This document shows positions 42,133 through 51,693 of a DNA stretch of 64,000 nt, piece after piece. A model generated the notes under the pieces. That model did not search any database and was not told the DNA's origin. It was given only the letters and a program-made list of their open reading frames with translations. Source of the stretch: Laetiporus sulphureus 93-53 (Eukaryota; Basidiomycota; Agaricomycetes; Polyporales; Laetiporaceae); the NCBI RefSeq assembly GCF_001632365.1, contig NW_024468549.1:128419-192418 (forward strand), given 5' to 3'. The position numbers were made by a program, and so were the translations under genes. How positions within the stretch are numbered: the stretch's first letter is position 1; every line of letters starts with the position of its first letter.

Positions 42133-42140
42133 CACGTGAT
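42133..42140. promoter_or_regulatory. CACGTGAT element upstream of the complex I 24 kDa gene
   Basis: CACGTG is the core site of bHLH regulators such as Cbf1. It lies 83-90 bp before the start codon at 42050. The same octamer occurs in the COQ7 head-to-head promoter at 50076-50083. Binding is inferred, not shown. Confidence 0.4.
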
Positions 42141-43486
42141 ATAACTGCTTTGGGACTCGGGCGCTTGGAACGCTCAGCCAGTGAGCGCCAAGCAATTAAG
42201 CCACCACGATTGTCGCAGACTCTCAGCGACTCAACAACTACACCAGTGTGAATTTGCTACTACGAAAAAGGCGTTCGAGACTTGAAGCTGACGCTGAAGC
42301 TTTGCAAGCCTGAGGTCTGGATCCTGATGCGTTAAGAGTCGAGATTGCCTTAAGGACGTTATGCGACCATCAATTCAGCCGTGATGTGTGGTTTTTTGAA
42401 GGTATCATTAACAACGGCCAAGCCTAGACTACGGTACAATCAAGAGGTACGAAATGGGCTCTCAAGATGCAAATTGCGTGCGATACAGTCGCAGTCCACG
42501 CTGACAGAGAACGCTGGGCTTGTTTCAATCGACGAAAGATGACGGCAAATCGCATACGAACCTTTTGAATCGTGGCCGTACATTGTGATGGTCGCTATGT
42601 GCTCGACAGATGGGAGGCGCCTTCTGCAGTAAAAACCCGTTGATGCCATTTGCTTCGGAGTTCAAGAAGGCTTCTTTTGATCAGAGAGCTCGAGGTATCG
42701 CGATGGCGAGCGAAGCGTCGCGATCGAAGCAGAAGGCAAGAAACCAAGCTGGGCTCGCATTCGAGGGTGGCACAACACCGCCGTGAGAGCATACGAAGCG
42801 CGTTCTTGGTCAAGGTCGCAGTTCGCATTCGCTAAGACTGCGGAACTTCACCGCCAATCCTGGATGGAGCAACCGAAGAGCACCAGCCAGCTGGGCACTG
42901 CGGATCTCGTGGTTGAAGTCTTCGCGTTGCCTTGCCTTGATTGCGATGGAAGGCGGCATCATGCAGCCCGTCCGCGAACCTGCTCAGTCAGCCCTCGGCC
43001 AGACGTTCGCGAACGCGTGCCATTGACTTGGATTCTGCTACTGCGAATTGATGTCGCAAGAGATACCGGGCGACCGAGGAAATGCATATAGGCCAATGAA
43101 AGGATCAGCTAACGGTGATCGAGTGGGCTGGAGGGCGGCGCATTGACCGCGAGAGAGCGAGAGATGACTGGCGAGAACGCCCACGGAGTGTTCCGCCGGC
43201 ATGCGCGCATTCATGAGAACAACAGAGGACATGATAAGCAGTCGCGCAGCAAAAATGGGCGGGAAGGCTCTCACGCGATAGCCTTGGCCACAAAGGCGGA
43301 AATGCGCATGCACTAGTGCGGGCGTACGGAGTCATAAAATCGACTTCGGATGAATGTCGCGAAGTGTAGGCAGCGCGCCAACATTGACACATACGTGGAC
43401 CTGCAGATGGCAGCGGAGAGGGAGGATGGCAAGGGGCGGGTCGACGGCGGTTGTTGTTTGGGTGTGGCGCGGACGGGTCTGCTGAT

Positions 43487-43640
43487 CGCTTCTTCCCGCG
43501 CCTCGTCTTCACACTCTCCTCTCTTTCCTCCTCCCTCACCGCCGCCAGTTCGCCTTTCTGTTCTTCCTCACTGTCGCTCGCCGTCGTCCTCAAAACACTT
43601 ACTCTACGCGGGCCTAGTGTCCCCCTTCTTCCCGCATCGT
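43487..43640 (+). promoter_or_regulatory. Pyrimidine-rich tract upstream of GSK-3
   Basis: A long C/T-dominated stretch ending about 90 bp before the start codon. Such tracts often mark strong fungal core promoters and transcription starts of housekeeping genes. No TATA box is evident. Confidence 0.4.
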
Positions 43641-43731
43641 CCGTATATTGTTAGTGCCCGTCTCCAACGCCCGCCCGCCCGCTCCATCCTCCAGGAACAT
43701 TCCTGTATCACTACCATCTACCTCTGTTCAA

Positions 43732-45430
43732 ATGGCAACTCACGGCCCCATCAACGGCGTGAAGATTTCTCGTGAGTCTCCCATACATTCCCCGTCCATC
43801 CCTCGCGATCGGTGCGTGTGTCGACGCACGCGTCGTGGCCGGTCCCATTCGCGACATACATCAATTTTCTCTCCTGCTATCCACAACCCGCCCGCCCGTT
43901 CTGTTGTGCACATCTAATGCCCACCTGCTCCAGCTGTGGATGATCCGCGCAAGATCGTCAAGGTCGTTGCTTCCGACGGCAGGAGCGGCGACGTCAAGGA
44001 CCTCGTGTACACCAACTGCAAAGTCATTGGCAATGGGTCCTTTGGCATCGTCTTCCAAGCGAAACTTCTCGACGAGACCGATGGCTCCTCTGAGATAGCT
44101 ATCAAGAAGGTCTTGCAGGATAAGAGGTTCAAGGTGCGCACGCTTTTCTCTCCTGCTCCAAGACCCGCCAGGTTGTACGAGCTGTTACACGGCGTTTCCT
44201 TTGAAAGGCCCTGCTCATGTTCATTCTGCCAGAACCGTGAACTGCAAATAATGAGGCTCGTGTCACATCCCAACGTTGTCGATCTCAAAGCCTTCTTCTA
44301 CTCTAATGGTGACAAGGTGAGCGTTTGGCCGTCCGACCCGCGCGTGAACGAGGCGAGACCAGTCGACTGACTCTATCGGCAAAAGAAAGACGAAGTGTAC
44401 CTTAATCTTGTGCTTGAATACGTCCCCGAGACGGTATACCGCGCAAGCCGCCATTATGCAAAGCTGAAGCAGCCGATGCCGACGCTCCAAATCAAGTTGT
44501 ACATGTACCAACTCCTGCGTTCACTGATGTACATTCACTCCATCGGTATATGTCACCGAGACATCAAGCCCCAGAACCTACTGCTAAATCCGGCCACCGG
44601 TATCTTGAAGCTCTGCGACTTTGGTTCCGCGAAGATCCTGGTGGCTGGCGAGCCTAACGTCAGCTACATCTGCTCGAGGTACTATCGAGCGCCAGAACTT
44701 ATTTTCGGTGCGACAAACTACACGACCAATATTGGTGAGCGTCTATATCGCACGAGTGTTACGTGTCGACTGACCAAGTGCATAGACATTTGGTCGACGG
44801 GGTGCGTCATGGCAGAGTTGATGCTAGGGCAGCCGCTCTTCCCCGGAGAGAGCGGCATCGATCAATTGGTGGAGATCATCAAGGTTCTCGGAACACCGTC
44901 GAGAGAGCAGATCAAGACGATGAACCCGAACTACATGGAACACAAGTTTCCGCAGATCAAACCTCACCCCTTCTCAAAGGCAGGTTCCTTTTGCTGTGCT
45001 TATTTGACACACGACAGTGACTGAGCTTTCATTAGGTCTTCCGACCTCGTACGCCAGGCGAAGCGATCGATCTCGTTTCGAAACTGCTGGAGTACACACC
45101 CGAGGCACGCCTCAGTGCTGTAGAGGCGATGTGCCACCCTTTCTTCGATGAACTGAAACAGGATGGAGCAAAGATGCCCAATGGGAAGGAGTTTCCGCCG
45201 CTGTACAACTTTACACGAGAAGGTAAGTTTGCGCGTTTCCCGCGCCTTCTGGCATGCTTGATGTCGCCTTCCGCTCACATCCACTCTCGCTTGCAGAGCT
45301 GTCCGTGCGACCAGACCTGATTAGGCAGTTGGTGCCGCCGCATTGCGAGAAGGAGCTGGCCTCGCGCTCGATTCTCTTGGACAGTTTCAAGCCGATACCA
45401 CTTGAGCAGCTGAGGATCTCCCTGGACTGA
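43732..45430 (+). CDS. GSK3: Glycogen synthase kinase 3 (shaggy-type) protein kinase
   Basis: Start [13 protein letters not shown], spliced to [16 protein letters not shown]. Glycine loop [13 protein letters not shown], catalytic Lys in [17 protein letters not shown], catalytic loop [16 protein letters not shown] in [10 protein letters not shown]. The activation loop is [19 protein letters not shown], with the Tyr that is phosphorylated in GSK-3 enzymes. The docking region [20 protein letters not shown] and C-lobe PHPFSKVFRPRTP are intact. It ends LEQLRISLD at TGA 45428-45430. The protein is about 395 residues, normal for the family. In fungi these kinases act in nutrient, stress and cell-cycle signalling. 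Introns are short and canonical. Confidence 0.96.
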
Positions 45431-45908
45431 CAGGCCTGGGTGCCCGGTGCATGGGACTTGTCTGTGGTTGCTGTTGTTCATGTTTCTTTCCTGCCCGAGA
45501 TACACAGCTCCGGTTGCTCTTTCAATTGTCCAACTGCCATCGCCTCTATATATCTTGACTTGACCGCATTCCTCGCTGAGATGTATAAGATTGATGACAT
45601 GTCATGACGGTTTCCCGCTGGGCCGGCATCTTCTTTGTCGCATAAGTTAGCGTATATTGTGATGAATTTTTGATGAACGAGACTTGCTCGTCGGCCATGC
45701 ATCATGTCGTATGTCCGAATTTTCGCAGGCAATGCGGTAAATATGACTTTAGGAGAATTGCGTGATGGCGCGCACTCTTTACGCGACGCCGATCCTCCGG
45801 CGCTTAAATGTTGTGCTCGCGCGCGTGTGTCAAACTCGAACTCATTACTGGTCTTCCTCCTCCTTACCATCCACCACCACCACCTCTTCGCTGTCGCCGC
45901 ACTCTGTC
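45431..45908. other. Intergenic GSK-3 / F-box gene
   Basis: Holds the GSK-3 3' flank and the promoter of the F-box gene. The frame upstream of 45909 is open back to 45762, so an earlier start of that protein is formally possible. No separate gene is seen. Confidence 0.45.
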
Positions 45909-48359
45909 ATGTCCTCGTCGTCGTCGACGACCACGCAGTACATGTGCGACACCATCCCACCAGCTCGCATTGTGTCAGAGTCGACATCTCGCACCTCGTC
46001 TCCCCCGCCACAATCCGCTCCTTCGCTCATGCCCTTCAACGCATCTGTCATCGACAACTCGTCGCTCCAGCTTGTAACCAAGCCGGATGTAACGCAGGCT
46101 GCTTCTTCCCAGCCTCCATCGCCGGAACAGTCTCCTGCGCGAAAGCTTTGCGTGAGGCACCAGCGAATGGCGGACGAGGGGACCAATCTTAAGCTACAGC
46201 AGGTGAGTCATCCTCCCAGGGGAGGTGAGAAACGGCTCGTGTTTGCGCGATATGCTCGGTTCGAGAGTTATGGCACGAGTCCAGATGATCGTCAGGGCCA
46301 TTCTTTATCGGCTTCGTAGACACCGCGAAGTTGTGATAACGTTCGCTAACCGACTTTTCAGGCACTCGACGCTCTACCGGTTGAGGAAAGAGAAGCCGTC
46401 AACGCAGTCTGGTCCAATTTCTCCTCCTCGTCACATCCTCGGCGTTCCCTGATCCTTCAGGGCCTGCTCACGATGTGCTGCTTCTCGCAACTGTCACTCC
46501 TGTCCGAGCAGCTTGCGCAGCTCATTCGCCTTGACCCTTTCGCGGTCCTCCCACGGGAAGTCGCTCTCAAGATCCTCGGATATCTCGACGCAACATCGCT
46601 TTGTCGCGCGGCTCAGGTCAATAGGCCGTGGAAAACCCTCGCAGACGACGATATCCTCTGGAGAGGGATTTGCGAGCAACACATTGGGCAGAAGTGTCTC
46701 AAGTGCGGTTGGGGGCTGCCTATCTTGGAAAAACGTCGTCTTGTTCGTACGTCCTCAACGGCGCCGTCACCATGTTCCCCGCCTCCTTTACACGATACCA
46801 CCGTAGCTCAGCCGAAGCGCCCATACCAGCCCGATGCGACCTCAATCGATTCTTCAACTAAACGTGCGCGCCGTGACGTTGAGACCTTGCCACCACCGTA
46901 TTCACCGTCCCCTTCAGCGTCACCATCACATCAGCCAGACGAAGCTGTCAAATCTATATCTCGACTGACTCCTCCGCCGCCTCAAGCGCACTCGCCGCCG
47001 ACTCATATGATTACAAGACCATGGAAGGATGTCTATTGCGAGCGCCTGCGTATCGAGCGCAATTGGCGGCGCGGTCGATGTACTGTGCGTACCCTGAAGG
47101 GTCATACAGACGGCGTGATGTGCTTGCAGTTCAACGAGACGCTCTCGCATCCCGCCTTCCCTGTACTTATCACCGGCTCGTACGACCGCACGGTGCGTGT
47201 GTGGAATCTCGAGACTGGCACGGAGGTACACTGTCTTACGGGGCACACGAGTGCCGTCCGTGCGCTACAGTTCGACGAGTTCAAGCTCATCACTGGTAGC
47301 TTGGACCATACGATGCGCGTGTGGAATTGGCGGACAGGCCAGTGCCTGCGGATTCTGGAGGGCCACACGGAGGGTGTGCTTTGCTTGAACTTTGACTCGT
47401 GCCTGCTTGCGAGCGGTAGTGTGGACAACACCATCAAGGTGTGGAACCTCATCACGGGCGAGTGCTTCACGCTGCGTGGGCATTCGGACTGGGTCAACTC
47501 GGTTCAACTGTGGGATGCCAGCGGGAGCGGCACTACCAGCTCGTCCGTGTTCGACTGCAACCCCGTCGAATCGGCCCCGCCATCTAGTTCATCGTCTAAG
47601 GTCGGCAATGGAAAGATGCTATTCTCTGCCTCAGACGATGGCACAATCCGGTTGTGGGATCTCTCGTTGCGGTCCTGCGTGCGGGTGTTCCACGGCCATG
47701 TCGGGCAGGTTCAAAGTCTCAAGCTCCTAGTAGTCGACGAAGGTTGCGAAGGCGGCGACAGCACACCGGAACCTCAAGAAATTGCGGCTCCAACGTTGAA
47801 CATGAACACGTATTGGCATCCAGATCATTCGCACGCACTCCCCGCGCCGACAGAGTCCTACAGCGGCTCTCCTAACGCAGCAAATACAGCCTTGGCCCAT
47901 CGTCGCTCTTCTCCTGCACACTCTCCCAACACGTATGCGGATGCGACCGCTGTCGACCAGCGCCCGGCTGTCTCGCGCGCAGGTTCGCCCACAAAGCGCC
48001 AGAAGCCGGTGCTCATCTCAGGCAGCTTGGATAATACGATCAAGCTGTGGGATATCGAGACGGGGAAGGCAGTTAAAACACTCTTTGGGCACATTGAGGG
48101 CGTGTGGGCCGTTGCGAGCGATAAACTGCGACTTGTGAGTGGCAGTCATGATCGGACAATCAAGGCGAGTTTATGGCGATTCATTATTCGTAAATAGTAC
48201 ACTAACCTTATGTTGTAGGTGTGGGTACGTGAAGAAGGCCGGTGTATGGCGACACTTGTCGGCCACAGGGGTGCGGTGACATGTCTCGCGTTGGGCGAGG
48301 ATAAAATCGTATCGGGTAGTGATGACGGTGATGTTAGGCTTTGGAGCTTCTCAGGGTGA
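45909..48359 (+). CDS. met30: F-box/WD40 protein, Met30 / sulfur-controller type
   Basis: Substrate receptor of an SCF ubiquitin ligase; the yeast and Neurospora relatives control sulfur metabolism and cell-cycle progression. Start MSSSSSTTTQYMCDTIPPAR. Conserved N-terminal block ALDALPVEEREAVNAVWSNF, then the F-box FAVLPREVALKILGYLDATS. A Ser/Pro-rich linker precedes the block ITRPWKDVYCERLRIERNWR. Seven WD repeats follow, with GHTDGV, GHTSAV, GHTEGV, GHSDWV, GHVGQV, GHIEGV and GHRGAV marking the blades. A roughly 100-residue low-complexity insert lies between blades 5 and 6. It ends DVRLWSFSG at TGA 48357-48359; about 750 residues. The last intron (after TIK) begins with GC, not GT. Orthology to Met30 rather than another F-box/WD40 protein is likely but not proven. 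Confidence 0.9.
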
Positions 48360-48519
48360 ATGTGGCGTTCGTTTGCTGTTTCCCTTTGGTCATCTTCTGC
48401 AATTTATGTATCACAGCCGTCCGGCTCAATCACTCCATACGCAATGTCGAACTGAAATAGCATACTACGCCGGGAGGAATCAAACAAATATTATAATATC
48501 ATTTCGCAGAAATGAAGTC

Positions 48520-48617
48520 GGTGACGTGGCCGAGTTGGTCCAAGGCGTGGGATTTAAGAAGTTTTCTTGCCTCCCCATGGGCGCGAGCCCGCGCGAGTTC
48601 GAACCTCGCCGTCACCA
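48520..48617 (+). tRNA. trnL-UAA: tRNA-Leu (anticodon UAA) with a short intron
   Basis: Acceptor arms GGTGACG (48520) and CGTCACC (to 48616) pair fully, with discriminator A. The D arm is GCCGAGTTGGTCCAAGGC. Anticodon TAA is at 48555-48557 inside loop TTTAAG. An intron of about 12 nt (48559-48570) sits one base 3' of the anticodon, the standard place. A long class II variable arm (GGGC-loop-GCCC) and a perfect T arm (GCGAG TTCGAAC CTCGC) follow. The outermost anticodon-stem pair looks mismatched. The B box is GAGTTCGAACC. Confidence 0.92.
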
Positions 48618-48638
48618 TGAATATCATGTCAAGTGTGG

Positions 48639-48646
48639 TTTTTTTT
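48639..48646 (+). terminator. RNA polymerase III terminator
   Basis: A run of eight T on the sense strand, 22 bases after the end of the tRNA-Leu. Confidence 0.8.
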
Positions 48647-48847
48647 AAAAATTCTCCCATGTCGCAGAAGTACACTCGACTATTGTACCAAGTGAGCGCA
48701 TTCCTATACATCTTGTACATTTAATATGTATGTACAGTGCTGTCGACATGCCTGACATCCGCCAGTTTGCTTGATTACAGCTATTTCGCAGAAACACCAA
48801 GAAAATCCATCGCTAATTGGCGAAATCTGTATGTGCCCATCCAGGGT

Positions 48848-50008
48848 TCAGAACAACTGAAATGATGACGTGCGAGACCGCTGAGTTCAACCCGTCAATT
48901 GAACATTGAAATACTCACAGACGAGATATTGTCTTTGCCGCCTGGCGTCTCTCTTACGCTGAGTATGCAAGCACTTAAGTAGCATGTCACATGGATACCG
49001 CGAGGATGTACAGACCGACGCGTCGGCTTGAACTGCGGAGTTTCATCTGCATCGTCTCCCCAGAAGCTGCCCACGCCGGAGGTGGAACGCTTGCTCCTGT
49101 GCGGTTCTCAAAAACTCAGATTGCTGTTTTCGGAGTGACAGTGGACAGCGAACCTAGCCCTCGCCGGAGTCGTATCTTCCACAGCGGTATAAGTATTCTC
49201 TGCCTGCGGGAGTTGCTCAGGCTGAGTCTTCTCGATGGCGGGAGGCGAAACTGGCTTCACAAATTGTGTGAAGAAACTGGTCAGGTTCATGATGTACGGA
49301 AATTCTTACTTCATGACGGGGAGGGGCGCTCGCGAGTGGGTCTCCATTGTCATGGACGCCGAAGATGTCGTGTGTGATACCGCCGGGAGCGGTGCGAACC
49401 CGTCGGGTTGGCCGAAACGCGGGCTGGGTTGACTGCGCATGTACGACGACAGCGGCTACGATATGCGTAAGGGACGAGTAGTTGGAATGTGGAAAAGTAG
49501 ACCAACCTGGAGATGCTTCAGCAGCAATGGGGGGAGGCGGTTCGCTCGGCCCTTCGGCAGGAGCTGAGGACAGCTTCCCAAAGCGCGCATACTCTGCCAC
49601 AGGCGAGATTCGTCAGCCCAAGAACCCAACAGTCTTCCACCACGTACTTGGAAGTTTTTGTATCTTTGTGAAGTTGGGATCAACAGTGACACCCGCATAT
49701 CTGCGATCATTCATTTAGCGAGAATATACGGGTAAGCGAATAACGCAATGATGACATGCTAACTTGAGAAATTCCAGTAAGGAGCGCTTCGTAAAGACAA
49801 TGTTGGTGGTATCCCAGTCCATCATACCTGGCCAATGGTGTCAGCGATGAGAGACGACATCATTGAATGCCACTGCGATACCCAGGTTGGCAGCCCACTC
49901 TTTCTCTTTCTCCATGTCGACGACAAGGGAAGGGTTGAACCTGCCTTGTGAGTGTCACGACGCGCTAATCTGGTAATCGCAAGGCGCATACACATACGTG
50001 CATGCCAT
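48848..50008 (-). CDS. Small protein with two PTRRVR/PGG motifs, unrecognised
   Basis: Eight or so short exons assemble in phase. Start MAC-TFNPSLVVDMEKEKEWA (ATG 50008), then MMDWDTTNIVFTKRSLLEFL, YAGVTVDPNFTKIQKLP, YARFGKLSSAPAEG and a Pro-rich linker. Two related motifs come next: FRPTRRVRTAPGG-ITHDIFG and FKPTRRVRETPGG-KDNISSLF, the second forming the C-terminus at TGA 48848-48850. Total about 215 residues. The spaced R-V-R-x-x-PGG repeats recall short PPGG motifs of microtubule-associated Jupiter/HN1 proteins, but the N-terminal half does not match that family as I know it, so I do not assign it. It has no signal peptide or membrane span. Head to head with COQ7, 155 bp between start codons. 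Confidence 0.7.
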
Positions 50009-50163
50009 GGTGGACGTTGTGTTGAAAGCGTTGCAGCATGATCCCAAACGTCACGGAGATGGGAGATCACATTATCACGTGATCTGGACGAGTTGTAGTT
50101 GACTCTAGCCTTCTTATGCAACGGTGCCTTTCTACTGAGCTTGCGTATCAGATAATCTCCGAC
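50009..50163. promoter_or_regulatory. Bidirectional promoter between the PTRRVR/PGG gene and COQ7
   Basis: Only 155 bp separate the two start codons. It contains the perfect palindrome ATCACGTGAT at 50074-50083, nested within a 7-bp inverted repeat AGATCAC / GTGATCT (50064-50070 and 50079-50085). CACGTG is a bHLH/Cbf1-type core. Confidence 0.6.
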
Positions 50164-50978
50164 ATGCTCATTGCAGCTCTCAGAAATTCATCCCAATGTT
50201 GTCCGCGCCGATCTACACTGGCAGCGTTGAGGCGCTCTCTGGGTACGCAGACTGGGAACCCATCCGCGGTCTACCTCGACATTAGCAAGGAGCAAGACCC
50301 TTCAGTCCGGACGACACCCGAACAGCTGCGGAAAGGACAGAGACGTGCGCTGGAGAGCGCGCTGCGGGTGGACCAGGCAGGAGAGTTGGCCGCAAACTAT
50401 ATATACATGGGGCAGAAAGCCGTCCTAGGACGCGATCCTGTGACGGGGTCCCTGATACAGGTGTGCTGAGACATCCATAGGGGCTAAATGTAGACTGACA
50501 GCGTTTGAAATGCGTGAGGAAATGTGGGACCAAGAGAAGAAACACCTTGCGGTGATGAACAAGCTTCAGGTTCAGCATCAGGTACGACCCACCATGCTGT
50601 GGAACGTCGCCCTGGTTGCGGGATATGGGCTTGGCGCTGTCACAGCACTGATGGGAAGGGAAGCAGCCATGGCCTGCACGGAGGCGGTGGAGACGATCAT
50701 AGGTGAACATTATGATGAGTGAGTGCTATTTTCTGACTTTGGATTCGTGGTAGTTGAAGGTAGGATCCAGTCAACTGAAGGAAATGGAGGACTTGCCCAC
50801 CTCTCATCCGAGCGTGCCGCTGTTGAGGAAGGTCATCGTAGAGTTCCGGGATGACGAGCTAGAACATTTGAATATTGCTGTCGAAAATTACTCACAGCGG
50901 GCACCTGCACACGCGCTGCTGAGTACCGTAGTGGGGGCCGGGTGCAAGGTTGCTATTGAGCTTTGCAAGAGGTTCTAG
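50164..50978 (+). CDS. coq7: COQ7, demethoxyubiquinone hydroxylase
   Basis: Di-iron monooxygenase that hydroxylates demethoxyubiquinone in ubiquinone synthesis on the matrix side of the inner mitochondrial membrane. The start MLIAALRNSSQCCPRRSTLA is a basic, acid-free presequence; an in-frame Met at 50116 is less fitting. Iron ligands lie in RVDQAGELAANYIYMGQ, MWDQEKKHLAVM and EFRDDELEHLNIAVE. The interhelical LWNVALVAGYGLGAVTALMG and EAVETIIGEHYD are conserved. It ends GCKVAIELCKRF at 50978. Three exons. Stops of COQ7 and the next minus-strand gene are 96 bp apart. Confidence 0.95.
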
Positions 50979-51074
50979 ACTTGTGATGCATCATATACAG
51001 TCATGTCATGTAGTCATATCGTAACCGAGCATGCTGTAGAGCGATTCTACTTATTGCAATGAAAATGTACACCT

Positions 51075-51547
51075 TCACTCCTCGGATTCTGGAGCTGGTG
51101 GGGGGACGCGATACAGCGTTTCGCTCTTCAGCTTGCCGGCCCAACTCCACTTCAACTATGGCATAGAGGTGAAAATGACAACAGATATGAGGAAGTCAAT
51201 GGCGTACATCTTGATCGTAGGCAAGGTAGAACAATGCCCCAGGAATGACAATCATTCCCACGATTGATTGTATGGTGGTCTTCGGCGTGAAGCGAAAGTG
51301 TTTATACACATCAGTGCGCTGTGGAGACGGGTTAGTGCGTCCGACCAGGGCAGTGAGTGAGGATCGCCTACATACCATAGCACCCCATCGCTCAATGGCG
51401 GGATCATGCTGCAATAAGCAGCACCTTAGTAATCACAACGAGACGGCAGAGAGTATATACTCGCTTTCACGTAACCTGAATTTCACGAGACATGTTAGCG
51501 AGGGACAACCACGCAGCGAGATCAAACCGACCGTGGCCAGCTGCCAT
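51075..51547 (-). CDS. Probable complex I accessory subunit of NDUFB4/B15 type
   Basis: Four exons join in phase: MAAGHGRFDLAAWLSLANMS..., HDPAIERWGAM, RTDVYKHFRFTPKTTIQSIV followed by a single hydrophobic helix IVGMIVIPGALFYLAYDQD, and LKWSWAGKLKSE ending PAPESEE at TGA 51075-51077. The result is about 100 residues with one membrane helix, a short basic segment before it and a matrix-like N-terminus. This fits the fungal single-span NDUFB4/B15 subunit. The family is short and poorly conserved, so the assignment is moderate. Neighbours include another complex I subunit and COQ7. Confidence 0.65.
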
Positions 51548-51693
51548 GATGGTGGTGTTAGCTTGAGAAGTTGTTGACGATTATTTGAGTCTCGCCACAA
51601 CATCTCTTCTTCGTTCAACCACCATCACGTCCTATTACCAACCACTTGCTGCTCTCCTTTGTGCTCACAACGTGCTGAAAGAGTCTGTTTCTA
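51548..51693. promoter_or_regulatory. Bidirectional promoter between the NDUFB4-type gene and the RBM5-like gene
   Basis: Start codons are 146 bp apart. The sequence is CT-rich toward the plus-strand gene. No palindrome like that in the COQ7 promoter is seen. Confidence 0.5.

Larger units (their letters stand above)
42051..43731. other. Long divergent promoter region, no supported gene
   Basis: About 1.7 kb between the divergent starts of the complex I subunit (minus) and GSK-3 (plus). Open frames here are motif-free and overlap on both strands. The right end turns strongly pyrimidine-rich just before GSK-3. Confidence 0.5.

Noticed and set aside
42051..43731. Several overlapping open frames in the divergent region before GSK-3
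   Set aside because: They are GC-rich frames on both strands with no motifs, no splice coherence and mutual overlap.
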